NCBI RefSeq assembly: GCF_003425985.1
Contig: NZ_CP022985.1
Span: 3,704,001-3,768,000, forward strand
Length of the DNA: 64,000 nt
Origin: Mariniflexile sp. TRM1-10
GTDB lineage: Bacteria; Bacteroidota; Bacteroidia; Flavobacteriales; Flavobacteriaceae
Direction of reading: 5' to 3'
Shown here: one piece after another, positions 53,369-62,688 of the stretch
Numbering within the stretch: position 1 is the stretch's first letter
Layout of the letters: each line of letters opens with the position of its first letter
Program-made: the position numbers and the translations under genes
The notes under the pieces: model-generated
What the model was told of the DNA's origin: nothing
Seen by the model: the letters and a program-made list of their open reading frames with translations, nothing else
The model's database searches: none

Positions 53369-55537
53369 ATGCCAACAAAAAAAACACAACGTTACCTTTC
53401 TTATATCTTGATAGTTGCTTTCTTATCGTGTGCTCAAAAAGGACAAGTAAAAACAAATACTTCCGAGGTCAAACATCATCATTCACTATATACTGGAAAT
53501 CCTATATTACCGGGGTACTATGCAGATCCTACAATAAAAAAGTTCGGGGATATATATTATATATATGCTACTACGGACAATGAAATGTTAGCATCTGGCG
53601 CACCAACGGTTTGGTACAGTAAGGATTTTCAAAATTGGTATAATTACACCATGGAAATTCCTTCGTTATCTTCAGTTAACTTAAGAAATTTTTGGGCACC
53701 AGATATTATAGAAGGTAAGGATGGTAAGTATTACTTGTATTTTGGCAACTGTCAAGCAGGATGTAACATTTATGGCTATGTTTCGGACACACCTACGGGG
53801 CCATGGACGAAACTAAATGAAGACGACACACCTGTTATTGCACATAACTATCCAAGACCAGGTTTTCCGTCTTTAGATGCACAGTTTTTTACAGATACCG
53901 ATGGGAAAGTGTATGCCTATTGGGGAACGTGGGTGCATTACAATGGTGGGTATGCTGTTGGTGAACTGGATACGAAGACCATGAAAGATATGGTGAATTC
54001 TACTAATATTCCGTTAGAACAAACCCCAGATCCTTTTGAAGCTGCCTACATGATGAAAAAAGGGGATAAATATATTTTAATGTATTCTGGCGATTCTTGT
54101 CATGATGAAACTTATAACGTACGGTATGCTTACTCAAACAGCCCGTATGGTCCTTTTACGCCTGGTGAAAACAACCCCATTTTAAGCACAAATGAAGACA
54201 AGACCGTTCATGGACCTGGTCATCACTCCGTTTTACAAGATGGGGATGATGATTATATTGTTTACCATAGACATGATTACCCTATGACCCGTGGAGGACT
54301 TTCAAGGCAAGTATGCATTGATAAAATGATTTTTGAAAACGATTCCGTTATAAAAGCAGTAGTGCCTTCCCATACAGGTATTGTATCTATAGAAAAATCG
54401 GATGTTCCCGAAGATATTGCTTTTAACAAAAATACATCAGCGTCATCAACCTATCATCTAAAATCTTTAGAATACGATTATAAATATGAACCGGCATTTG
54501 CCACGGATAACAACAATGCTACGATGTGGAAAGCTGCCAACAATACGTTCCCACAAGATTTAACGATCGATTTAGGAAAAGTGACCGCAGTAAAGCGTGT
54601 GATGACACAATTTGAATTTGCTAGTTATTATTATCAATATACTTTAGAATACTCCAAAGATGGAAAAACGTGGCACATGTTTGCCGATAAATCTAAAAAC
54701 CAAACCTCTGGCAGCCCCATGATTGATGATCATGATGTTATGGCACGTTACATCAAACTGACTGTTTTAGCAACAGAAAAAGTAGGACTTCTGGCTGCCG
54801 TTTGGAATATAAAAGTGTATAGCGATTTATTTGAAATTCCACTTCAGTTAAAAAACAAAGCATCAAATGAACCTCCAGCGGCAGTAAGCACACATAAAAA
54901 AATAATAGATATAGCTGCCGAAGATGTGAACACCGATGTTTTAGCAAAAGTGGTAAACAAAGGATCTATTTCTGGCATATTTTCTAAAGTGGGAGATGTT
55001 TCAGTTTCAACAGATAAAGACACAGGCAAAAAAGTTTTTGAATTTAAAAAAGGCGCTTTGGTATGGGATCAACCTGTTCCTAAAAATCTGGCATGGAACG
55101 GTTCTTTTACCGTGGCGACATGGGTGAAAAACCCAAAAATAAGTCAGGAAGGAGAATTTTTAGTTTCATGGTGTGACAGACATGCGTTTAATTTAGCAAA
55201 TTCATATAATGCCTTAGCATATAATAGCGGACATTACGGCGCCGTTGCACATTTAGATGGTCATTTTGATATGCGCTATAAAACGTTGCCCCAAGCAAAT
55301 GAATGGCATCATATTGTGGTAACTTTTGATGGCGTGGTCGAAAAAATCTATGTGGATGGTGTTTTAGATAATTCACAGAATATGTTACTGTCCTCAGCAA
55401 TTGATAATGCTAAAATAATTATTGGCGCTTCGGATATTGGAGAACATTATTCGGGATTTATGGCATCTTTACAAATGTATGATTATGCGCTGAACCAAGA
55501 TGAGTTAAATAAACTTATGCAAGAAACAAAACCTTAA
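53369..55537 (+). CDS. GH43-family glycosidase lipoprotein with discoidin-like and LamG-like domains
   Basis: The lipoprotein signal ends FLSC (Cys21). The five-bladed GH43 propeller (about 40-345) shows the three acidic residues: Asp53 in YYADPTI, Asp170 in LDAQFFTDTDG and Glu224 in DPFEAAYMMKKGDKY. A discoidin/F5-8C-like domain (about 350-490: EPAFATDNNNATMWKA, DLTIDLGKVTAVKRV) and a LamG-like domain (about 520-720) follow. GH43 includes alpha-L-arabinofuranosidases, xylosidases and exo-galactanases, and I cannot assign the subfamily. Next to GH127 and GH97 an arabinofuranosidase or beta-1,3-galactanase role on a plant- or alga-type glycoprotein is plausible. It is probably exposed at the cell surface. 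Confidence 0.9.
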   Translation: MPTKKTQRYLSYILIVAFLSCAQKGQVKTNTSEVKHHHSLYTGNPILPGYYADPTIKKFGDIYYIYATTDNEMLASGAPTVWYSKDFQNWYNYTMEIPSLSSVNLRNFWAPDIIEGKDGKYYLYFGNCQAGCNIYGYVSDTPTGPWTKLNEDDTPVIAHNYPRPGFPSLDAQFFTDTDGKVYAYWGTWVHYNGGYAVGELDTKTMKDMVNSTNIPLEQTPDPFEAAYMMKKGDKYILMYSGDSCHDETYNVRYAYSNSPYGPFTPGENNPILSTNEDKTVHGPGHHSVLQDGDDDYIVYHRHDYPMTRGGLSRQVCIDKMIFENDSVIKAVVPSHTGIVSIEKSDVPEDIAFNKNTSASSTYHLKSLEYDYKYEPAFATDNNNATMWKAANNTFPQDLTIDLGKVTAVKRVMTQFEFASYYYQYTLEYSKDGKTWHMFADKSKNQTSGSPMIDDHDVMARYIKLTVLATEKVGLLAAVWNIKVYSDLFEIPLQLKNKASNEPPAAVSTHKKIIDIAAEDVNTDVLAKVVNKGSISGIFSKVGDVSVSTDKDTGKKVFEFKKGALVWDQPVPKNLAWNGSFTVATWVKNPKISQEGEFLVSWCDRHAFNLANSYNALAYNSGHYGAVAHLDGHFDMRYKTLPQANEWHHIVVTFDGVVEKIYVDGVLDNSQNMLLSSAIDNAKIIIGASDIGEHYSGFMASLQMYDYALNQDELNKLMQETKP

Positions 55538-55854
55538 AAAGAAAACCCATACAGAACATATTTTATAGCGCTTTTAAATTTAGGTTAATATAATATCAAT
55601 ATCGGCTAATTTATAATAACCTAAAAGCTTATATAATTAGTAAACTTGTATAAAATGTTTGAAAAGTCTTATATAAAAATGACCTATACAAATTGCTTTC
55701 GATATTTAAATTCGAATAAATTATCAAAACACGTAGGGTAATCAGATTACAAATCATCGTAAAAATAATTTTAGGATGTTTTTACTCCTAACTGGGCTTT
55801 AACTTTTCATTGCATAAACATTTAACAATAAGAATAAATTTAAACGAAAAAATT
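55538..55854 (+). other. 317-base gap, promoter region of the BNR-repeat gene
   Basis: No gene or strong hairpin seen. It contains the fourth copy of the shared motif (55583) and then about 245 AT-rich bases of leader. The reading frame of the next gene is open back to a TTG at 55810, but the ATG at 55855 opens on the hydrophobic signal. Confidence 0.6.
55583..55610 (+). promoter_or_regulatory. Candidate operator, copy 4 (before the BNR-repeat gene)
   Basis: GGTTAATATAATATCAATATCGGCTAAT begins with TAATA-TAA-TATCA (55586-55598), one mismatch from the inverted repeat of the other copies, with GGCTAA at the same distance. The sequence is given here only in parts: GGTTAATATAATATC and ATCGGCTAAT. 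Confidence 0.6.
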
Positions 55855-58800
55855 ATGCCAAAATCAGTAGCAAAAATAATATTGTTTTTAGTAATCAGTA
55901 TCTCAGTTTTTTTATGGCTAAAACCATTTGAAAATGAAATCAGTATGAAAAATGAACGCCGAGAAACCGGTGGAAAAGAAGCCCAGGAATTTTTTGAGCA
56001 AATGATCCGTAACCCTAAAACCGGAAAAATACCTATAGAGAGTTTGGTAAGCATAAGCAATAAAATGCAGAAGGATGCTCGCTCTAGCAGAAAAGCAAAT
56101 TTGTCAAAAGGCGTGGCTACAACTATTTGGCAAGAAAGAGGGGGTTCCAATATTCAAGGGCGTTTAAAATGTATCATGATAGATAAGCGAGATGCAACAG
56201 GAAACACATTAATAGTGGGTAGTGATACAGGAGGGTTATGGAAAACCACTAATGCCATGAGCAATGATCCTACATGGCATCCCATTAATGATTTTATGAG
56301 TTTTCTTCATACACAAAGTGTCTTTCAGAATCCTGCTAATTTAAATGAAATATACTGCACTACAGGAAACATCAGCTGGGTTAGTCCTGAAACTGCTGGA
56401 GTTGGGCTTTATAAATCAACAGATGGCGGTGACACATGGAATCATTTAGCTGCTACCAATAATGGAAATTTCAAACATTCAGGGAACGTTGTGGTAAATT
56501 CCTCAGGAATAATTTTTGTTGCTACCCATGAAGGTGGCGTACAACGTTCTTCTAATGGAGGCTTAACATGGAGTAAGGTATTAGGAAGTGGCGTAGGTGG
56601 CGGAACTACAAATCAAATACTAGATTTAGATTTAGCAACAAACGGAACGCTTTATGCTACAGCTAAGGACAAAAAAGTATATAAATCATCGGATAACGGT
56701 AATAGCTGGACCAATATATCCATTCCTGGATTAACAACAAACGATTATTTAATAAGGCTTGCCGTAGCACCTTCAGACCCTAATAAAGTATATGCATTTG
56801 TAGAATGGTCAAAAAACTTCCTTTCCACCAATGGCGGTGTCAGTTGGACTAGAGTCGGCGATATGAGTATTAATACCTATGGAAGCTCAGATGGATGTAT
56901 TACTATGGAGGTGGACCCGAACAATTCCAATAGAATTTATGCTGGTGGCATTAACTACAATGCTTCAAGTGATTCTGGTACTAGCTGGTCTAGAATTACA
57001 GGTTACGAAGTGCATGTTGATGCACATGCCATCACCTTCTTAAATTCCAATGTCGCATTTATAGGTAATGATGGAGGGATTTATAGAACGGATAACGCTT
57101 CATCAACCAACCCAACTTTTAAGTTTATTGGTAACGGTTTGAATACGCTTCAATATTATAATATTGATATTCACCCTGAAACCTATAAAGATTATTTCTT
57201 GGGTGGCACCCAAGACAATGGCACCCAAAGATCTATAGGTGCTGGTATTACCTCATCTGAAAATGTTTTAGGTGGAGATGGTGGCTTTGCTTTTATTGAT
57301 GAAGACCAACCAAATATTCAGATAGCAGCATACCAAAATGAAGGAGGAGCATACACAACAGATAATTGGAATTCATCTAAATATGTAGGTTATGCTCCTG
57401 TAAATCAAGCTTATTTTATAACACCTAAAGATTATGATGATGTAAACAACAGATTGTATACCTGTATGAGTATTGCAAATTCATATTCAGTTACCACTGG
57501 CATTGGCATTGTAGACCCTGTTACTGTTTCCACTAAAACCATTAATGCAATGAATGGAGGAAGTGCCACATGCGCCATGGTATCACCAAATGATCCAAAC
57601 ATTGTTTATTTTGGTTGTGGTAACGGAGCATTGGTTAAGGTCGTCAATCCAACTGCAACAACGCCAACTGCGACAAGAATAATGGATGGTGCCTATGGAT
57701 GGATATCCAGTATAGCTGTAGAGCCAGGAAATGAAAACCATATTATTGCCACCTATAGCAGTTTTGGTGTCAATCATATTGTTGAAACAAAAAATGGAGG
57801 AAATAGCTGGATGAATATTTCTAATAATTTTCCTGATATGCCTGTTTATAATGGTATTTTTGCTCCAAACGATACTAATAAGTTTATTCTTGCTACCCAT
57901 CTTGGGGTATGGATGACTGAAAATCTTAACGGTGCCAATACAAATTGGGTATCTTTTAATGATGGGTTGTCCAATGTTATCGTTCGTATGGTAAAAGCAA
58001 GAAAATCTGATGGTGTGGTGGTAGCAGGAACCCATGGTCGAGGACTATTCACTACCAATTATTTTTTACAGTCAGATATTGCTCCTTCTACTCCAGGTAC
58101 CGTATTTGCTACAAATGCAACCAGTACAATTCTTTCATTAACATGGGAAGCTTCTATTGATGATCTTGCTGTTACAGGATATGATGTCTATGACGGCACC
58201 ACTCTTTTAGCCTCTGTGAACACCAATTCTGCTGAAATAACAGGATTATCCCCAGATACAACTTACTCGTTAACTGTTAAGGCCAAAGATGGTCAAGGCA
58301 ATATTTCCAGTCCAAGTTCGCCAGCTTTGATAACAACTGCAGCAACAAATAGCATGTCATCCAATATTGCTTTAAAAGCTTCAAACGTAACAACTTCATT
58401 TGTGTCTGGATGGGAGTCCCTAGCAGCCGTTAATGATGGATTTACGCCTACAAATTCAGGAGATAGAACCCATAGCGTCTATGGGAATTGGGATACCCAC
58501 AATACGTTTCAATGGGTTCAATATGACTGGTCTCAAAACTATGAAATAACATCTGTTGAATTATACTGGTTTACGGATAATGGTGGGATTTTAATTCCTA
58601 CAGAAGCTTTTGTTGAATATTATAATGGCTCTGCTTGGGTAAAACTTGCTGATGTTACTTTAAACGCCAACCAATTTAACATAGCAACTTTTAATACGAT
58701 AACTGCAAGTAATATGAGGGTGTCTATGAAAAATACGACGCAGTCTACTGGGATTATAGAATTTAGGGTTATTGGCAAGATAGCGTCTGGTAATATGTTA

Positions 58801-59082
58801 TCTAAACTAAGTTTGTCTAAAAAATTAACAAAATCAGTTTCGGTTTATCCCAATCCTACCAGCGATAAAATTACACTAAGACTTGGTGACCTTGCTACTT
58901 CAGGGCAATTAAATTTAAGCATTTTAGATGTGTCTGGGAAATTGATTTGGTCTAAAAAAACAGAAGGGAAAAACGAAATATCATTGTATACACAAGACAT
59001 GAAATTAAGTAAGGGTATTTATTTACTTCGAGTTAGTAACACAGAAGTGGTTCAAACTATTAAAATTGTAATTTCTAGGTAA
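55855..59082 (+). CDS. BNR/sortilin-type propeller protein with FnIII, discoidin-like and type IX domains
   Basis: This is a 1075-residue protein that starts with a hydrophobic signal (MPKSVAKIILFLVISISVFL). Residues about 95-735 are a propeller with at least seven Asp-box/BNR motifs (STDGGDTWNHL, SSNGGLTWSKV, SSDNGNSWTNI, STNGGVSWTRV, TKNGGNSWMNI), as in sortilin-type and GH74-like proteins. FnIII (about 739-830) and the discoidin-like module (about 835-973, WVQYDWSQNYEITSVELYWF) follow, then a type IX sorting domain (VYPNPTSDKITLRLGDL). It may be a glycosidase or a binding protein; no catalytic acids can be assigned. It shares the discoidin-like module with the surface lipoprotein at 27016. 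Confidence 0.85.
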   Translation: MPKSVAKIILFLVISISVFLWLKPFENEISMKNERRETGGKEAQEFFEQMIRNPKTGKIPIESLVSISNKMQKDARSSRKANLSKGVATTIWQERGGSNIQGRLKCIMIDKRDATGNTLIVGSDTGGLWKTTNAMSNDPTWHPINDFMSFLHTQSVFQNPANLNEIYCTTGNISWVSPETAGVGLYKSTDGGDTWNHLAATNNGNFKHSGNVVVNSSGIIFVATHEGGVQRSSNGGLTWSKVLGSGVGGGTTNQILDLDLATNGTLYATAKDKKVYKSSDNGNSWTNISIPGLTTNDYLIRLAVAPSDPNKVYAFVEWSKNFLSTNGGVSWTRVGDMSINTYGSSDGCITMEVDPNNSNRIYAGGINYNASSDSGTSWSRITGYEVHVDAHAITFLNSNVAFIGNDGGIYRTDNASSTNPTFKFIGNGLNTLQYYNIDIHPETYKDYFLGGTQDNGTQRSIGAGITSSENVLGGDGGFAFIDEDQPNIQIAAYQNEGGAYTTDNWNSSKYVGYAPVNQAYFITPKDYDDVNNRLYTCMSIANSYSVTTGIGIVDPVTVSTKTINAMNGGSATCAMVSPNDPNIVYFGCGNGALVKVVNPTATTPTATRIMDGAYGWISSIAVEPGNENHIIATYSSFGVNHIVETKNGGNSWMNISNNFPDMPVYNGIFAPNDTNKFILATHLGVWMTENLNGANTNWVSFNDGLSNVIVRMVKARKSDGVVVAGTHGRGLFTTNYFLQSDIAPSTPGTVFATNATSTILSLTWEASIDDLAVTGYDVYDGTTLLASVNTNSAEITGLSPDTTYSLTVKAKDGQGNISSPSSPALITTAATNSMSSNIALKASNVTTSFVSGWESLAAVNDGFTPTNSGDRTHSVYGNWDTHNTFQWVQYDWSQNYEITSVELYWFTDNGGILIPTEAFVEYYNGSAWVKLADVTLNANQFNIATFNTITASNMRVSMKNTTQSTGIIEFRVIGKIASGNMLSKLSLSKKLTKSVSVYPNPTSDKITLRLGDLATSGQLNLSILDVSGKLIWSKKTEGKNEISLYTQDMKLSKGIYLLRVSNTEVVQTIKIVISR

Positions 59083-59150
59083 ATCAAATGAATGCCTAAT
59101 TAAATAATGAAACAACTTGATTGTCGAGAAGCAATGACTATCCTCGGCAG

Positions 59151-59175
59151 AGCCTTCGGGGAATTATTTAGATTA
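59151..59175 (-). repeat. 25-bp dispersed repeat, inverted copy of 16288-16312
   Basis: This is an exact reverse complement of 16288-16312, in the 133-base gap before the GH97 gene. Its flank GGCTCTGCC/AGGATAGTC (reverse strand) is contiguous here but separated by about 160 bases at the 16 kb copy. Confidence 0.85.
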
Positions 59176-59215
59176 AAACTAAAATATTTAAATTCATGAC
59201 ATTAAAAAGACTAAA

Positions 59216-61177
59216 ATGAAAACAATACCATGCTTCTGTATCTCTATTTTATTAGTAATTGTTCACCAGGTATCAGCGCAACACTATGACATCAAATCTC
59301 CAGATGGTAACATACAAATAAGGGTTGATAATTCAGATACGATTCTGTGGTCTGCTTCCCTAAACGGAAACACTATTATTGAGAAAGCAGAAATGGGTAT
59401 GGATTTTTCTTCCCATACGGATTTCGGAACAAATCCAAATGTCAAGAAACATACTATTAAAAGTGTCTCCGAAACCATATATCCTGTAGTTTCCCATAAA
59501 GATTCTAAAATAAAAGACGAATACACAGAACTGTCAATAACCTATCGCGGGCATTACAAACTCAACTTTCGCGCCTATAATGATGGTGTGGCTTATCAAT
59601 TTATAGATGAAGCAAAAGCAAAACGACAGGTCATTTCAGAAAACGTATCACTGAGGTTTCCCGAAGGTACCAAATCACTCTTTCCTCAAGAGGAATCTAT
59701 GTATTCCCACAACGAACGCTTGTATTTAGATAAATCCCTACCCGAAATTGCTCCCAATGAGTTTTGTAGCCTTCCCGTTTTATTTATAACAGACAAGGTA
59801 AAGGTGTTATTTACGGAAACAGCGCTTCACGATTATCCCGGTCTGTTTTTAAAAGGTAGCGGAAGTACGACTTTAAATGCGGTATTTCCAAAATACGTAT
59901 TGGAAGCTGTTGATAAAGATGGTCGTTCAGACCGTGTGCAAACTATTACTAAGGAAGCAGATTATATTGCAGAAGTTTCAGGAAACAGAGACTATCCATG
60001 GCGTGTTTTTGTTATTACGGACGACGATCGGAAATTGGTAGAAAGCAATTTAACCTATCAGTTAGCGAAACCCAATGTTCTAAAAAATACAGACTGGATA
60101 AAACCCGGTAAAGTCGCTTGGGATTGGTACAATGCCAACAACATTTACGGTGTCGATTTTAAAGCAGGCTTAAATACCGCTACTTATAAGTATTACATAG
60201 ATTTTGCTTCAAAAAACAACATAGAATATGTTATTCTGGATGAAGGCTGGACAAAATCGACCACCGATATCCTTCATTTTAATCCCGATATGGATATCAA
60301 GGAATTAATAAAATACGGTGAGGAAAAAGGTGTTGGTATCATCCTTTGGGTACTTTGGAAACCACTTGACGAAAACCTTATGGAAATTCTTGAAACCTAT
60401 AAAAGTTGGGGTGCAAAAGGTATTAAAATTGATTTTATGCAACGCAATGATCAATACATGGTAAACTCTTACGAGCAAATTGCAAAAGCCTGTGCTGAAC
60501 TTGAGCTATTGGTAGATTTCCATGGTGCGTTTAAACCTTCAGGATTACGACGTATGTATCCAAATGTGGTTAATTATGAAGGCGTAAGAGGCAATGAAAA
60601 CAACAAATGGAGTGAAGACATTACGCCCGAACATACCGTGACCATTCCTTTTATTCGTATGGTTGCTGGTCCTATGGACTTTACGCCCGGTGCAATGATA
60701 AATAAACAAGCAAAAAATTATGCCATTAGTTTTGAGCGCCCCATGAGTTTAGGTACTAGAGCCCATCAAGTTGCCATGTATGTGGTGTACGAAGCACCGT
60801 TGCAGATGCTATGCGAATCGCCATCAACTTATTACAAAGAGCAGGAAACGGTAGATTTTATAACCCAAATTCCAACCACTTGGGACGAAACGATAGTGCT
60901 TCATGGCTCTGTAGGCAATTATATCGTGGTCGCCAGAAGACATGGGGATATTTGGTATGTTGGGGGAATGACCGATGCCGATGCAAGGGCCTTACCAATT
61001 GATTTAGCATTCTTAGGAGAGGGCTCTTTTAATATGGAACTATTTAAGGATGGTGCCAATGTAGATAGATTTGCCCAGGACTATAGCATAGAAACAGTAT
61101 CTGTAAATAAAAACACAAAAGTTACAGCAAATATGGCTTCAGGTGGCGGATGGTCTGCCATAATTACTAAAAAGTAG
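59216..61177 (+). CDS. GH97-family glycosidase (retaining type: alpha-galactosidase or beta-L-arabinopyranosidase)
   Basis: This is a 653-residue secreted enzyme (signal to about VSAQ). The GH97 N-terminal beta domain (about 20-280, SPDGNIQIRVDN, PWRVFVITDDDRKLVES), the barrel (about 290-560, WDWYNANN, YVILDEGW) and a C-terminal beta domain are all present. Asp406 in GIKIDFMQ corresponds to the nucleophile of retaining GH97 enzymes, and Glu455/Glu461 in NYEGVRGNE are acid/base candidates. The presence of that Asp points away from the inverting SusB type. Known retaining members are alpha-galactosidases and beta-L-arabinopyranosidases. In extensins serine carries alpha-galactose, so an alpha-galactosidase would fit the locus. 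The HExxH gene follows after 5 bases. Confidence 0.92.
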   Translation: MKTIPCFCISILLVIVHQVSAQHYDIKSPDGNIQIRVDNSDTILWSASLNGNTIIEKAEMGMDFSSHTDFGTNPNVKKHTIKSVSETIYPVVSHKDSKIKDEYTELSITYRGHYKLNFRAYNDGVAYQFIDEAKAKRQVISENVSLRFPEGTKSLFPQEESMYSHNERLYLDKSLPEIAPNEFCSLPVLFITDKVKVLFTETALHDYPGLFLKGSGSTTLNAVFPKYVLEAVDKDGRSDRVQTITKEADYIAEVSGNRDYPWRVFVITDDDRKLVESNLTYQLAKPNVLKNTDWIKPGKVAWDWYNANNIYGVDFKAGLNTATYKYYIDFASKNNIEYVILDEGWTKSTTDILHFNPDMDIKELIKYGEEKGVGIILWVLWKPLDENLMEILETYKSWGAKGIKIDFMQRNDQYMVNSYEQIAKACAELELLVDFHGAFKPSGLRRMYPNVVNYEGVRGNENNKWSEDITPEHTVTIPFIRMVAGPMDFTPGAMINKQAKNYAISFERPMSLGTRAHQVAMYVVYEAPLQMLCESPSTYYKEQETVDFITQIPTTWDETIVLHGSVGNYIVVARRHGDIWYVGGMTDADARALPIDLAFLGEGSFNMELFKDGANVDRFAQDYSIETVSVNKNTKVTANMASGGGWSAIITKK

Positions 61178-61182
61178 AAACT

Positions 61183-62523
61183 ATGGAAACCATTGTAAAA
61201 GCCTGTATGGTTTTTTTCTTAGCAATTATTGGTATGTATGCACAAGAAGAAAATGATAAGAAAGCATTATACATTCCTGCTAAGGTTTGGCGTGTTCCAG
61301 AAAATAATAATTATGATAGTGCTGAAAGCGCTTATAGCTACAGCCGTATGGTGGAATCAGAAAATATAGCCATGTTTTGGCATAAAGAGTATGGTGAGCA
61401 TCCTATGGCTAATATAGACACGACCCGACGTTTTGACCCTGAAACAGCACTCATAGAATGTGAGCGCTTTTATAACTTTTACGTCAATGATTTAAAATTG
61501 GTAGAAAAAGGGCATTCCATAAGTGATAGATACAAATTACTGATATATGTTTTTGGAGGGGATGAAAACACCGCTTTTGGAGGTGGCGAGGAAGAAAAAG
61601 TCGGTATTTTATGGACCCCTGCAACACGAATAAACAAACCCCCTTATGGAGCATTAGCTCATGAAATTGGTCACTCATTTCAATACATGAGTCGTGTTGA
61701 TAGTAAAACGGGACCTAGAGGGCCGGTTATGGAAATGTCTGCACAATATATGTTATGGCAGGTATACCCAGAATGGATGACTTTTGAAAATTATCATCTC
61801 AAGGATTTTCTAAAAGGCACACATTATGCATTTTTACATCCTGCAAATATGTATCATGCCCCTTATGTGCTTGAATATTGGTCCCATAAATATGGGATAG
61901 AATTCTGGGGTAAATTAAGCAGATCAACCCAAGAAGGTGAAGATGCCGTTACCACTTATAAGCGCATCAATAACTTAACACAAGAACAATTTAATGACGA
62001 CATGTTTGATGCTTCCCGAAAATTTATTACTTGGGATTTAAAACGAATAGAAGAGGTAGCTAAGCCATATGCCAATCAGCATATAAGCCAATTTAATGAT
62101 GTGGGAGATGGTTGGTATCAAATAGACGCTAGCAATTGCCCTCAAAACTATGGGTATAATGGTATAAAACTGCATGTGCCAAAAGCAGGAACCAACATCC
62201 AATTACGTTTTAAAAGCATTTTAGACGCTAAAGGTTACAACGTAGTTAGAGCAGATAGTGCTGGATGGCGTTACGGCTTTTTAGCCTCTTTAAAGGATGG
62301 TACTAGAATTTACGGAGATGTTCATAAAGACCCAGAAGGTGTTGTGGAATTTAAAGTCCCGGAAAACACGGCGTATTTATGGTTGGTTGTTATGGGAGCA
62401 CCTAAAGAACACTGGGTGTTGCCGGCACGCTGGGGAGAACACAAATCTGAAGAGCCTGATGCTCAATGGCCTTATAAAATTAAATTGGTGGGTACGGCAT
62501 TAGATGCTTCTAGCTTGAAATAA
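61183..62523 (+). CDS. Predicted secreted zinc metallopeptidase (DUF6055-like), copy 2
   Basis: This is a 446-residue paralogue of the product of 33255-34679, but with an ordinary signal peptide (to about MYAQ) instead of a lipobox. The site is AHEIGHSFQYM (His160, Glu161, His164) with Glu184 in PVMEMSAQYMLWQ 20 residues later. Shared segments with copy 1 include YKRINNLTQEQFNDDMF, AGWRYGFLASLKDGTRIYG, LWLVVMGAPKEH and WPYKIKLVGTA. It starts 5 bases after the GH97 stop, so it is co-expressed with a glycosidase. One copy anchored and one soluble suggests division of labour at surface and periplasm. Peptidase activity is predicted only from the motif. Confidence 0.8.
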   Translation: METIVKACMVFFLAIIGMYAQEENDKKALYIPAKVWRVPENNNYDSAESAYSYSRMVESENIAMFWHKEYGEHPMANIDTTRRFDPETALIECERFYNFYVNDLKLVEKGHSISDRYKLLIYVFGGDENTAFGGGEEEKVGILWTPATRINKPPYGALAHEIGHSFQYMSRVDSKTGPRGPVMEMSAQYMLWQVYPEWMTFENYHLKDFLKGTHYAFLHPANMYHAPYVLEYWSHKYGIEFWGKLSRSTQEGEDAVTTYKRINNLTQEQFNDDMFDASRKFITWDLKRIEEVAKPYANQHISQFNDVGDGWYQIDASNCPQNYGYNGIKLHVPKAGTNIQLRFKSILDAKGYNVVRADSAGWRYGFLASLKDGTRIYGDVHKDPEGVVEFKVPENTAYLWLVVMGAPKEHWVLPARWGEHKSEEPDAQWPYKIKLVGTALDASSLK

Positions 62524-62688
62524 TACATAAATATTTTTTTGCTTAATAACTTATTCTAAATTTTTGAAATACGCACTAGTTAAATGGTATATAGCACTAT
62601 TTAATTGATAGAGTTCTTATTTTTCTTTTTTACGCACTTTTATACGGGTGGTTATATCTAATTTTAAATAAACTTAAATAAGAGAATT

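Noticed and set aside
55810-55854. TTG start adding 15 residues to the BNR protein
   Set aside because: The ATG at 55855 opens directly on the hydrophobic signal segment, and the added residues are polar.
57583-58035. Reverse-strand 150-codon open frame
   Set aside because: It is antisense to the BNR-repeat gene; no signal, domain or leader of its own.
33255-62523. Collagen-degradation locus
   Set aside because: Hydroxyproline use and prolyl peptidases would fit collagen, but GH127, GH43 and GH97 match arabinose- and galactose-bearing plant or algal glycoproteins better, and no collagenase-type protein is present. It is kept only as a control substrate.
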